In this document: in pieces, positions 1-6,601 of the stretch
Layout: each line of letters begins with the position of its first letter
Numbering within the stretch: the stretch's first letter is position 1
From: Comamonadaceae bacterium
Lineage (GTDB): Bacteria > Pseudomonadota > Gammaproteobacteria > Burkholderiales > Burkholderiaceae_C
Direction: 5' to 3'
Length of the DNA stretch: 11,605 nt
Assembly (NCBI GenBank): GCA_947452325.1
Contig: CANGCZ010000033.1
Coordinates: forward strand, 1-11,605
Notes under the pieces: model-generated
What the model was told of the DNA's origin: nothing
Databases searched by the model: none
The model's input: only the letters and a program-made list of their open reading frames with translations
Made by a program: the position numbers and the translations under genes

Positions 1-1442
1 ATCTTGCCGGACTCTTTGTCTTCTTCCTCGTCGACTTCTTTGCCGTAAATCGCTTGCCAGCCCGGGTCGATGAGTACGCGCCCGGTGGTTTTGAAATGGT
101 GGTCTTTGCCTGCGACCGACACCTGGCTGATGCGCGTGGTGTCCATGAATTGCGCCGCCGGGTAAAACACAGCGATGAAGCGGCGCACCACGAAGTCGTA
201 GAGTTTTTGTTCTGCATCCGACAAACCGCTGGGGGCTTCCAGTGTGGGAATGATGGCAAAGTGATCGCTGACCTTGGCGTTATCAAACACCTTTTTGGTC
301 GGCTTGATATAGCCCTCGGCGATGGCGGTTTTGGCAAACGGTGCCAGGTGCCCCATGCTGCTTTTGGCCAGCATTTGCATGGTGTCTTTGACGGTTGGTA
401 AATAGTCTTCGGGCAAATGTCGTGAATCGGTACGCGGGTAGGTCAGCGCTTTGTGCCGCTCATACAGGCTTTGCGCCAGCGACAAGGTGGTTTTGGCAGA
501 GAAACCAAAGCGCCCGTTGGCCTCGCGCTGCAAACTGGTCAGATCGAACAAACCCGGGCTGCCTTTGCTGCTGGGTTTGCTTTCCTCGGTCACGGTGGCG
601 GTTTGTTTGCGCACGGCATCTGCAATCGCCTGCGCTTCGGCCAGCGTCCAGACCCTGTCTTCTTTTTTCTCGGCGTCGTCCGCGTCTTTTTTGTGTTGCG
701 GGTTGAACCATTTGCCCGCGTAAGTGCCGGCCTGCGCGCCAAACTGTGCATGGATTTCCCAGAAGTCGCGGCTGACAAACTTGCGAATCAATTCTTCGCG
801 CTCGACCACCACGCTCAAGGTGGGCGTTTGCACGCGTCCGACGGTGGTGAGGAAAAAACCGCCGTCGCGTGAATTGAACGCAGTGAATGCACGCGTGCCG
901 TTGATGCCGACCAGCCAGTCGGCCTCGGAGCGGCTGCGCGCTGCATCTGCCAAACCTTGCATTTGCGCGGCGGTACGCAAACTGCCGAAGCCGTCGCGTA
1001 TGGCTTGCGGTGTCATGGATTGCAACCACAGGCGCTTCACCGGTTTGTCCAGAGACTTCTTGCCGCCTGCGTATTGTTCAATCAAGCGGAAGATCAACTC
1101 GCCTTCACGGCCCGCGTCACACGCGTTGATGATGGCGCTCACGTCTTTGCGCTTGGCTTGCTTGACCACGGCGGCCAGGCGCGATTTGGTTTTCTCGACC
1201 GGCTTCAAATCGAAATACGGCGGAATCACCGGCAAGTGGGCAAAACTCCATTTGCCGCGTTTCACATCAAATTCTTCAGGCGCCTGAATTTCCACCAGGT
1301 GACCTACCGCGCTGGTGACCACATAGGTGTCGTTTTCGAAATGATCGTCATGCTTTTCAAATTTGCCCGCACTCGGTGTGAGCGCTTTGACGATGTCTTG
1401 CGCTACTGAAGGTTTTTCAGCGATGACCAGTGTTTTACTCAT
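1..1442 (-). CDS. topB: DNA topoisomerase III (partial, C-terminus off the left edge)
   Basis: Type IA topoisomerase: it cuts one DNA strand through a 5'-phosphotyrosine link, passes the other strand and reseals, resolving precatenanes and recombination intermediates. About 480 codons are visible; family members are usually 650 or more residues, so the last part of the core and any C-terminal zinc or basic tail lie outside the window. The protein opens MSKTLVIAEKPSVAQ, the Toprim start with its conserved Glu at residue 9. A second Toprim motif, CDAGREGE, has its first Asp at about residue 109. The active-site motif YPRTDSR puts the catalytic Tyr at about residue 335. Two in-frame ATGs lie 6 nt apart at 1448 and 1442. 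An AAGGA sits 8 nt before the inner one but only 2 nt before the outer, so 1442 is chosen. It is divergent from the SET-domain gene. Identification is secure from the motifs. Confidence 0.95.
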   Translation of the reverse strand, partial: MSKTLVIAEKPSVAQDIVKALTPSAGKFEKHDDHFENDTYVVTSAVGHLVEIQAPEEFDVKRGKWSFAHLPVIPPYFDLKPVEKTKSRLAAVVKQAKRKDVSAIINACDAGREGELIFRLIEQYAGGKKSLDKPVKRLWLQSMTPQAIRDGFGSLRTAAQMQGLADAARSRSEADWLVGINGTRAFTAFNSRDGGFFLTTVGRVQTPTLSVVVEREELIRKFVSRDFWEIHAQFGAQAGTYAGKWFNPQHKKDADDAEKKEDRVWTLAEAQAIADAVRKQTATVTEESKPSSKGSPGLFDLTSLQREANGRFGFSAKTTLSLAQSLYERHKALTYPRTDSRHLPEDYLPTVKDTMQMLAKSSMGHLAPFAKTAIAEGYIKPTKKVFDNAKVSDHFAIIPTLEAPSGLSDAEQKLYDFVVRRFIAVFYPAAQFMDTTRISQVSVAGKDHHFKTTGRVLIDPGWQAIYGKEVDEEEDKESGK

Positions 1443-1473
1443 GAACATATTCCTTGCATACAATCGGCTTTCT

Positions 1474-1504
1474 CGCGCGCACGCGCACGCGCACACGTAC
1501 GTAT
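1474..1504. other. 31-bp alternating purine/pyrimidine tract (potential Z-DNA)
   Basis: From c1474 to t1504 every base alternates pyrimidine and purine without a break. The tract is mostly CG and CA steps and ends in CGTACGTAT. Long CG/CA alternation is the classical sequence type that adopts left-handed Z-DNA under negative supercoiling. It sits in the 84-bp spacer between the divergent topB and SET-domain genes. The alternation is read directly; Z-DNA formation is inference. Confidence 0.8.
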
Positions 1505-1526
1505 TCAACTTACCAGAGTTTTCAAC

Positions 1527-2000
1527 TTGACCTCCCCCATCATCGCACCCGCCAATGGCAAACGCATTGAAGTCCGTAACTCAGGCGTTCACGGCAAGGG
1601 TGTGTTTGCCCTGGTGCCTATCGCCAAAGGCGAAATCATCATTGAATACACCGGCGAGGTCATCAGTTGGAAAAAAGCGCAAAAACGCCATCCCCATGAC
1701 CCCAGCGACCCTAACCACACGTTTTACTTTCACGTCAGTAAAAAAAATGTGATCGATGCACTCTACGGCGGCAATGACGCGCGTTGGATCAACCACGCTT
1801 GCGCGCCGAACTGCGAAGCCGACGAGGCCGGTGGACGTATTTTCATACGCACGCTGCGCAAGATCAAAGCCGGTGAGGAACTGAATTACGACTACGGCCT
1901 GGTCATAGACGAGAAATACACGCCCGAGTTGCTGGCTGAATACCCTTGTCGCTGTGGCGCAGCGGTGTGTCGCGGCACTTTGCTGTCGCCCAAAGACTGA
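1527..2000 (+). CDS. SET-domain protein, probable protein-lysine methyltransferase
   Basis: A 157-residue protein that is essentially one SET domain, the fold that transfers methyl from S-adenosylmethionine to a lysine side chain. The order of motifs is complete: HGKGVFA (residues 22-28, the SET-N SAM-binding turn), NHACAPN (89-95, the equivalent of NHSCxPN), ELNYDYG (118-124, with the active-site Tyr), and a post-SET cluster CRCGAAVCRG (141-150). Cys92 with Cys141, Cys143 and Cys148 would form the usual zinc site. The start is TTG at 1527; only a weak AGAG precedes it at 1515-1518, and no better ATG start lies near. The substrate cannot be read from sequence; ribosomal or nucleoid proteins are possibilities. 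birA starts 31 bp downstream, so the two are probably cotranscribed. Confidence 0.88.
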   Translation: MTSPIIAPANGKRIEVRNSGVHGKGVFALVPIAKGEIIIEYTGEVISWKKAQKRHPHDPSDPNHTFYFHVSKKNVIDALYGGNDARWINHACAPNCEADEAGGRIFIRTLRKIKAGEELNYDYGLVIDEKYTPELLAEYPCRCGAAVCRGTLLSPKD

Positions 2001-2031
2001 ATCGCTTTCTCCCTCTGACGGCCGCACTGCC

Positions 2032-2844
2032 ATGCCTGCCCCCCGCCTGACCGAGTTGACGTTGCAGGCCTTGCAAGCGCCACTGGCGGTACTGGACAGC
2101 CAAGCCCGTGTCGAACACCTGAGCGACATAGATTCCACCAACACCGAACTCATGCGACGCGCCCACGCAGGTGATACGCGCACTTGTTTGTTGCTGGCCG
2201 ATACGCAAAGCGCCGGGCGCGGCCGCTTGGGCCGCCAATGGCACAGCCGCGCGGGCGATGCCTTGCTGATGTCTTTGGGCGTCACACTGGCGCCGCAAAA
2301 CTGGTCAGGTCTGTCCTTGGCGGTGGGTTGTTGTTTGGCCAAGGCTTTGGACCCAAGCTTTGACAAGGGCATGGGTTTGAAATGGCCTAACGATTTGATG
2401 CTGGCGCCGTGGGATGCGCCACGCAAACTCGGCGGCATATTGATAGAAACCGTGCTGCGTCAGGGAGACGCTGCTCAAGCCCGCTTCACGGTCATAGGCA
2501 TAGGCTTGAACCTGGCTGTACCGCCTGCGTCTGACTACCGCACCGAGCCTGCGGGCTTGCACCAGGTGCTGGGGCCGCAGACCACTGCGCAAGACGTGAT
2601 GCTGAACATACTGCCATGTCTGGTGCAGGGATTGAACCGTTTTTGCGCCCTGGGCTTTGCTGCATTCACAGATGAATTCGCCCGCCGCGATGTCTTGGCC
2701 GGGCGCGAGCTGCAACTGAGCAACGGGGTCAGCGGCACAGGTGCCGGGGTGGACAGCCAAGGCGTGCTGTGGTTGAACACGCCGGGCGGGCGTGTGCCGG
2801 TCAGCAGCGACGAGGTCAGCGTGCGCGCAGCGGGGGCGGCATGA
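2032..2844 (+). CDS. birA: Biotin--[acetyl-CoA carboxylase] ligase, monofunctional
   Basis: Joins biotin to ATP to form biotinyl-5'-AMP and transfers it to the lysine of biotin carboxyl carrier protein, enabling fatty-acid synthesis. Of 270 residues, the biotin/ATP loop GRGRLGRQW lies at 62-70, LKWPNDL at 116-122 and KLGGILIET at 132-140, all hallmarks of the BPL/LplA catalytic fold; the C-terminal ~45 residues fit the small SH3-like cap. There is no N-terminal winged helix, so this is the non-repressor (group I) form and should not regulate bio genes as in E. coli. The frame is open further upstream into the SET gene, but the first sensible start is the ATG at 2032, after the SET stop, although its ribosome site is weak. 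The TGA overlaps the ATG of the next gene (ATGA). Confidence 0.93.
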   Translation: MPAPRLTELTLQALQAPLAVLDSQARVEHLSDIDSTNTELMRRAHAGDTRTCLLLADTQSAGRGRLGRQWHSRAGDALLMSLGVTLAPQNWSGLSLAVGCCLAKALDPSFDKGMGLKWPNDLMLAPWDAPRKLGGILIETVLRQGDAAQARFTVIGIGLNLAVPPASDYRTEPAGLHQVLGPQTTAQDVMLNILPCLVQGLNRFCALGFAAFTDEFARRDVLAGRELQLSNGVSGTGAGVDSQGVLWLNTPGGRVPVSSDEVSVRAAGAA

Positions 2845-3026
2845 AGCACTGGCGCAGGTGGCTGACACTGCTGTTGGTATTGCTGAATCTGGTTTTTGCG
2901 GCCTGGGTCAGGGGCTACCTGCAGCCCTGGGGCTGGCAGCCTAACGATCCGCGTGAGCCGCTGCGTTTGCAACAGCAACTGCGGCCCGAGGCTTTGCAAC
3001 TGATGCCGCCAGATCCGCGTCAGTGA
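2841..3026 (+). CDS. Small single-helix inner-membrane protein (61 aa)
   Basis: A 61-residue protein starting in the ATGA overlap with birA, so its translation is probably coupled. Residues 1-6 are basic (MKHWRR), followed by one hydrophobic helix rich in Leu and Val (about 7-24). The short polar tail contains PREPLRLQQQLRPEALQL. This pattern (helix, then REPxRL, QQ, RPEAL) resembles the start of the membrane-anchored proteins often found after birA in Burkholderiales, some of which continue into a SPOR domain. That resemblance is from memory; this copy ends before any such domain. Function is unknown. Its last 86 bp overlap the 3' end of the convergent peroxidase gene on the other strand. 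Confidence 0.7.
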   Translation: MKHWRRWLTLLLVLLNLVFAAWVRGYLQPWGWQPNDPREPLRLQQQLRPEALQLMPPDPRQ

Positions 3027-4200
3027 GCGTTTGCAAAAAAGCCAGCAAATCGTCTGTGTCCTGCTCGCTCAATCGCGGGCGCTCGCCGGGTTTGCGGTCA
3101 TACGGTGCTTCGCTGCGGTTGACATTGCCCCGGTACCGTGAAGGCAGGTCGTTGAACACCGGGCCCTTGCCGTACCAAAGGCGGGCATGGGTGTCTCGCG
3201 TGGCGTAAAACGACAGCACCTCGCGCAAATCAGTGATGGCTGCGTTGTGAAAAAACGCCCGCCGTACAGCGACATTGCGCAATGACGGCACTTTGAAAGC
3301 GCCGCACAAGCTGTCAGCCCTTACATCCGCTGGCAGCAAGCGGTTCTGGCACAAGCCCAGGTCGTGGCCCGAAATGGGCTGGTGAAGGCCCAAGCCGGGG
3401 TGGCGCGGTACGCCCAAGTTGTCGTAGCTGTTGTCGGTGAACAGCGGCGGCAAGCCATCGGCCCCGGCTTCTGCGGTGTGACAAGCGGCGCAATTGCCTT
3501 TCTCTTTGTCTTTGAACAAAGACCAGCCGCGTTGCTCTGCATCGCTGAATGTCGCCCGTCCCTTCATGACCCGGTCAAACTTGCTGTCAAACCTGTGTAA
3601 ATCCGGGTCTTCTTTTTGGTAGGCGGCAAGCGCTTCTGCCATGGCAGCAAACGCAAGCTCAGGTTGTTGCCAGATCGCGGCACCGTTCAAGGCAGTGAAA
3701 CGTGCGGCATACGTCGAGCGCGACAGCTTTTGCACCACCGACGCTGCATCTGGGTTGGCCATTTCCAGCGGATTCAAAAAGGGTTGCATGGCCTGAGCCT
3801 GCAAGCTGGCCGCGCGGCCATCCCAGAAAAAACCGCCCGAGGCCTTGCCCTCTTTGTCAAATGTCAAAGCGCTGCGGGTGTGCACATAGCGTAGGGAGGG
3901 CACATTGCGCTGTCCCTGGGCCTGCATGTCCGGGCCGCCTGTTTCAATGCCACTGGCAGAAGCGTGTCCGAATTCAGCCCGGTGGCAAGTCGCGCAAGAT
4001 TGCCGCCCGGAGGCCGACAACGCAACATCGTGAAAAATGTCGTGACCCAAAGCCGCCAGTGGCGACAAGCCGTGATGGCGCGGCGCCGGGTTCAGCCACA
4101 GCACCAAGGCGCCCAAGCCCATCGCTAAAGCCATCGGCCATAGCTTGAGCATGCGCCCCGTTGGCGCGCGGGCTTTGTTGTATGAGGAGAAAAAGGACAC
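2941..4200 (-). CDS. Di-heme cytochrome c peroxidase-family protein
   Basis: Up to 419 residues with two c-type heme sites, CATCH (69-73) and CAACH (237-241). The spacing matches the bacterial CcpA/MauG di-heme family, which reduces H2O2 with electrons from small cytochromes or performs oxidative chemistry in the periplasm. FFWDGRA (124-130), PFLNPLEM (140-147) and FKVPSLRNV (302-310) are further family motifs. A hydrophobic stretch at about 21-37 is a signal peptide or membrane anchor. The start is uncertain: GTG at 4200 gives the full length, while ATG at 4152 opens just before the hydrophobic stretch (MLKLWPMALAMG) and is a good alternative. A likely promoter with a Fur-like site lies immediately upstream. 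The last ~28 codons run antisense to the convergent small membrane gene. Whether it acts as a peroxidase or a MauG-like oxidase cannot be decided from sequence. Confidence 0.9.
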   Translation of the reverse strand: MSFFSSYNKARAPTGRMLKLWPMALAMGLGALVLWLNPAPRHHGLSPLAALGHDIFHDVALSASGRQSCATCHRAEFGHASASGIETGGPDMQAQGQRNVPSLRYVHTRSALTFDKEGKASGGFFWDGRAASLQAQAMQPFLNPLEMANPDAASVVQKLSRSTYAARFTALNGAAIWQQPELAFAAMAEALAAYQKEDPDLHRFDSKFDRVMKGRATFSDAEQRGWSLFKDKEKGNCAACHTAEAGADGLPPLFTDNSYDNLGVPRHPGLGLHQPISGHDLGLCQNRLLPADVRADSLCGAFKVPSLRNVAVRRAFFHNAAITDLREVLSFYATRDTHARLWYGKGPVFNDLPSRYRGNVNRSEAPYDRKPGERPRLSEQDTDDLLAFLQTLTDADLAASVAKPRAAVAVANAAAHADR

Positions 4201-4226
4201 AAGCCACTTTCAAGAACAAGGGCTGT

Positions 4227-4232
4227 ATCATA
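4227..4232 (-). promoter_or_regulatory. Candidate -10 of the di-heme peroxidase promoter
   Basis: On the minus strand this reads TATGAT, five of six matches to TATAAT. It lies 26 nt before the GTG start at 4200, giving a leader of about 20 nt, or about 70 nt if the ATG at 4152 is used. No clear -35 hexamer is visible at 17 bp, which suits a regulated promoter. It abuts the Fur-like site. Confidence 0.4.
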
Positions 4233-4251
4233 TCAAATGAGAATTATTCGC
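4233..4251. promoter_or_regulatory. Fur-like operator upstream of the peroxidase gene
   Basis: The core AATGAGAATTATT differs at two of 13 positions from the centre of the classical Fur consensus (AATGATAATCATT); about 12 of the 19 consensus positions match overall. It contains the inverted repeat GAAT-T-ATTC. It lies just upstream of the TATGAT element and downstream of the preceding gene's stop, so its position fits control of the peroxidase gene by iron. Related Fur-family members such as PerR-like proteins bind similar sites. Confidence 0.4.
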
Positions 4252-4261
4252 GTTTAGGGTA

Positions 4262-5164
4262 TTACCTGCCCCGGTCAAAAGCTTCAGAAAATTCAACCTC
4301 AAGATCCGGGTCGCCTGGCAGGCCCTGGTAGTGCAATTTGATCTTCATGCCTGCGCGCGGGGGCTGCGGCGGTATGAGGCTGCCCAGGCTCAAGAGATCA
4401 CCTGGCTTGAGTGTGATGCCTGCCTGCTTCAAAGCCCGGGCCAGAAGGATGGCGGCGTGCAGGGGGTGGCCCATCAAAACATCGCTGCGGCCTGAGCCGA
4501 GCACTTGCCCGTCTCGGCTTTCATCCACCATGGTGACGCTGAAAGCGGCCAGGGCGTCGGCAAACGACTGCGTGGCTTGCACAGGCAGTTCAGCACCCTT
4601 GATGCCGCCGCGAAATGAAAGATTGGTGGCAAGCCGCTCGTTGGCCGTGAGTGGCCCGGGCAGCATCTGATCGCTGAGTTCCATGAAAGGGATGATGGAC
4701 TCCAGGTGTTCTAAGGCTTGCAACGGCGTGGACGCATCCGCCAAACCCGCGTCTTTCACCTCCACCATCAAATTGGCATCAAAGCCCGGATAAGCACCGA
4801 AATTGGCAGGTATAACGGCAATGATGTCAATCAAATTACGCTCGTACATGAAACCCCAGCGCGGCAGTTCGTTCTGGCTGTTGAGGGAGGCTTGCGTGGC
4901 AAAGCCGAGCTTGTAACCGCTCAATGCGCCCAGGTGTTTAGGCAGTTGTGTGGCCAGCTTGAGTTTGGCGCATTCGGCGTCTTCGTCACTCAAATCCGGG
5001 CCGAAACCGGCGGCGGGAATGCCCTTGGCATAAGCCGCCACATACAAGGCGATGGCTGCATCATCCGGGCACGCAGCTTGTGTCTCAGCGATGAATAAAA
5101 AACAAAAAACGCAGCAAGCGATGCGCACCGGCAGTCGGCAAGCGAAGGCGGAAAAAAATTTCAT
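4262..5164 (-). CDS. Exported 2-keto-4-pentenoate hydratase/FAH-superfamily protein
   Basis: 300 residues. The N-terminus is a typical Sec signal peptide: basic start, hydrophobic core at about 14-26 (IACCVFCFLFIAE) and a likely cut after ETQA (27-30). The preceding QAAC is not a good lipobox. The rest looks like the MhpD/HpcG hydratase group: GYKLGFATQ (83-91), a VEVK segment (134-137), IPFMELSD (158-165), LMGHPLHAAILLAR (230-243) and a GDLLSLGS end (255-262). Cytoplasmic relatives hydrate 2-keto-4-pentenoates in aromatic meta-cleavage, using metal ligands in an E-x-E plus distant E pattern. Here the second position of E-x-E is Lys137, with Glu135 and Glu162 kept, so catalysis is uncertain. 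The ATG at 5164 overlaps the sensor-kinase stop (ATGA), so the two are translationally coupled. A periplasmic ligand-binding or accessory role for the kinase is inference. Confidence 0.75.
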   Translation of the reverse strand: MKFFSAFACRLPVRIACCVFCFLFIAETQAACPDDAAIALYVAAYAKGIPAAGFGPDLSDEDAECAKLKLATQLPKHLGALSGYKLGFATQASLNSQNELPRWGFMYERNLIDIIAVIPANFGAYPGFDANLMVEVKDAGLADASTPLQALEHLESIIPFMELSDQMLPGPLTANERLATNLSFRGGIKGAELPVQATQSFADALAAFSVTMVDESRDGQVLGSGRSDVLMGHPLHAAILLARALKQAGITLKPGDLLSLGSLIPPQPPRAGMKIKLHYQGLPGDPDLEVEFSEAFDRGR

Positions 5165-6588
5165 TGGGGATGGAATTTAACGCTGAATTTGGCGCCGGGG
5201 GGTGTTTGGCCGGGGTGGGTCTCGCTCAAGCTCACGCTGGCTTGGTGTTTTTCGGCAATTTCGAGCACGATGGGCAAGCCCAAACCCGAACCGTCGGCTT
5301 CAGTGCCCAGCGCGCGGTAAAACGGTTCAAACACCCGCTCGCGCTCTGCCTCGGGTATGCCGTTGCCGGAGTCTTCCACTTGAATTTCCCAGCCGCTGTG
5401 GGTGTCGCCGCATACCCGCGCGGTGACCACGCCAGGGTGCGCAGCGCTGGAAGGCGTGTAATGGATGGCGTTGTCTATCAGGTTGCGCACCATTTCTTTG
5501 AGCAGCGTCGGGTTGCCCGCTTGCAAGGCCAGTCCGGGTTCCGGGCCTTCAAAGCCCAGATCAATTTGTTTGTCCATGGCGCGCGGCAATGAAACTTTGA
5601 CTACCTCCATGGTCAGCAAAGCCAGGTCGCAGGTCTGCACGGCCATGCCGCTGCCGCTGCTTTCGGCGCGGGCCAGCGCCAACAATTGGTTGACCGTGTG
5701 CGTGGCGCGCATGCTGGCGCGCCCGATTTGCTTGAGCGACTGTTTCAAATCCTCTGCGTTGGCGTCGCTGCGTTGTGCCAGATCCGCTTGCATGCGCAAG
5801 CCCGCCAGCGGGGTTTTAAGCTGGTGCGCGGCATCGGCGAGAAAGCGTTTTTGCGTGGCGATGGAGTGTTTAAGTCGCCCCAACAAATCGTTGACGGATG
5901 ACACCAGCGGCATCACCTCGGAAGGCACCGCTGTTTCGTCCAAGGGGCTCATGTCGTCCGGTTTACGCTGGCGTATGCGGTCCTCTAATTCGCTTAAGGG
6001 TTGAATTCCGCGCGTCAGCGCCAGCCAGACCAGCAAGACTGCCAGCGGCAGGATGACAAACAAAGGCAGCATCACACCTTTGATGATTTCGTGCGCCAGC
6101 ACCGAACGCTTCTCCAGCGTCTCTGCGACTTGCACCAGCGCCGGGCGTGCCTCGCGTGGATGGACCCGCACCCAGATGTACGCCACACGGAGGGGCGTGC
6201 CCGCCATCTGGTCATCGCGAATACGCAATTCGTTGGTCACCAGTTTTTCATCGTCCTGCGGCATGGGCAGACCGGCTTCACCGTCCAGCAGTTCACCGTT
6301 GCCGCCCAGCACCTGGTAGTAAACGCTGTCGGTTTCATCGGCGTGCAAAAACTCACGGGCGGACGCCGACAAATGAAAACTCACGGTGCGTTCATCGCTT
6401 TGCACCAGTTGCGCCAGCGCCTTGGCGTTGTGTCCCAGGCCACGGTCAAACGGCACCTTGGCAATGCCTTCTGCGACCAGCCAGGTCAAACCGAAAGTGA
6501 TGGGCCACAACAGCAGAAAAGGTGTGAGCATCCAGTCCAGGATTTCGCCGAACAGCGAACGCTGGCTGCGTTGAAACAGCTTCACCAT
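5161..6588 (-). CDS. Sensor histidine kinase, TctE-like
   Basis: 475 residues with the usual membrane kinase layout: first membrane helix at about 21-40, a periplasmic sensor segment at about 41-170 of the 2CSK_N/TctE type, and a second helix at about 171-192. A HAMP-like linker follows. The dimerisation box is RFLADAAHQLKTPLAGL, with phospho-acceptor His255. The ATPase domain has N-box RNLIDNAIHYTP (Asn369/Asn373), G1 DSGNG (407-411), F-box FEPFYR (420-425) and G2 GSGLGL (433-438). All catalytic motifs are present. It should autophosphorylate and pass phosphate to the response regulator encoded 13 bp upstream on the same strand. TctE itself responds to tricarboxylates, but no Bug-type binding protein or tricarboxylate transporter gene is in view, so the ligand here is unknown. 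Confidence 0.92.
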   Translation of the reverse strand: MVKLFQRSQRSLFGEILDWMLTPFLLLWPITFGLTWLVAEGIAKVPFDRGLGHNAKALAQLVQSDERTVSFHLSASAREFLHADETDSVYYQVLGGNGELLDGEAGLPMPQDDEKLVTNELRIRDDQMAGTPLRVAYIWVRVHPREARPALVQVAETLEKRSVLAHEIIKGVMLPLFVILPLAVLLVWLALTRGIQPLSELEDRIRQRKPDDMSPLDETAVPSEVMPLVSSVNDLLGRLKHSIATQKRFLADAAHQLKTPLAGLRMQADLAQRSDANAEDLKQSLKQIGRASMRATHTVNQLLALARAESSGSGMAVQTCDLALLTMEVVKVSLPRAMDKQIDLGFEGPEPGLALQAGNPTLLKEMVRNLIDNAIHYTPSSAAHPGVVTARVCGDTHSGWEIQVEDSGNGIPEAERERVFEPFYRALGTEADGSGLGLPIVLEIAEKHQASVSLSETHPGQTPPGAKFSVKFHPQ

Positions 6589-6601
6589 GGGGTGTGAGAC
6601 A

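Noticed and set aside
460..1029. 189-codon minus-strand open frame within topB
   Set aside because: Same strand but a different frame from topB; Arg/His-rich product without motifs, while the topB frame carries the Toprim and YPRTDSR motifs.
1459..1464. TACAAT, a possible -10 for the SET-domain gene
   Set aside because: Good hexamer, but the nearest -35-like TTTACT (1434-1439) is 19 bp away and inside topB; support is too weak for a feature.
1581..2438. 285-codon open frame on the minus strand across the SET and birA genes
   Set aside because: It is antisense to two genes with strong motifs, crosses their junction, and has no recognisable domain; long shadow frames are common in GC-rich DNA.
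3974..4231. 85-codon minus-strand frame starting with a signal-like sequence (MIQPLFLKVACVLFLL)
   Set aside because: It overlaps the start of the peroxidase gene in another frame and loses any protein-like character after the first 20 residues. A leader peptide cannot be fully excluded.
6001..6597. 198-codon plus-strand open frame opposite the sensor kinase
   Set aside because: Antisense shadow of a kinase with complete motifs; Gln/His-rich low-complexity product.
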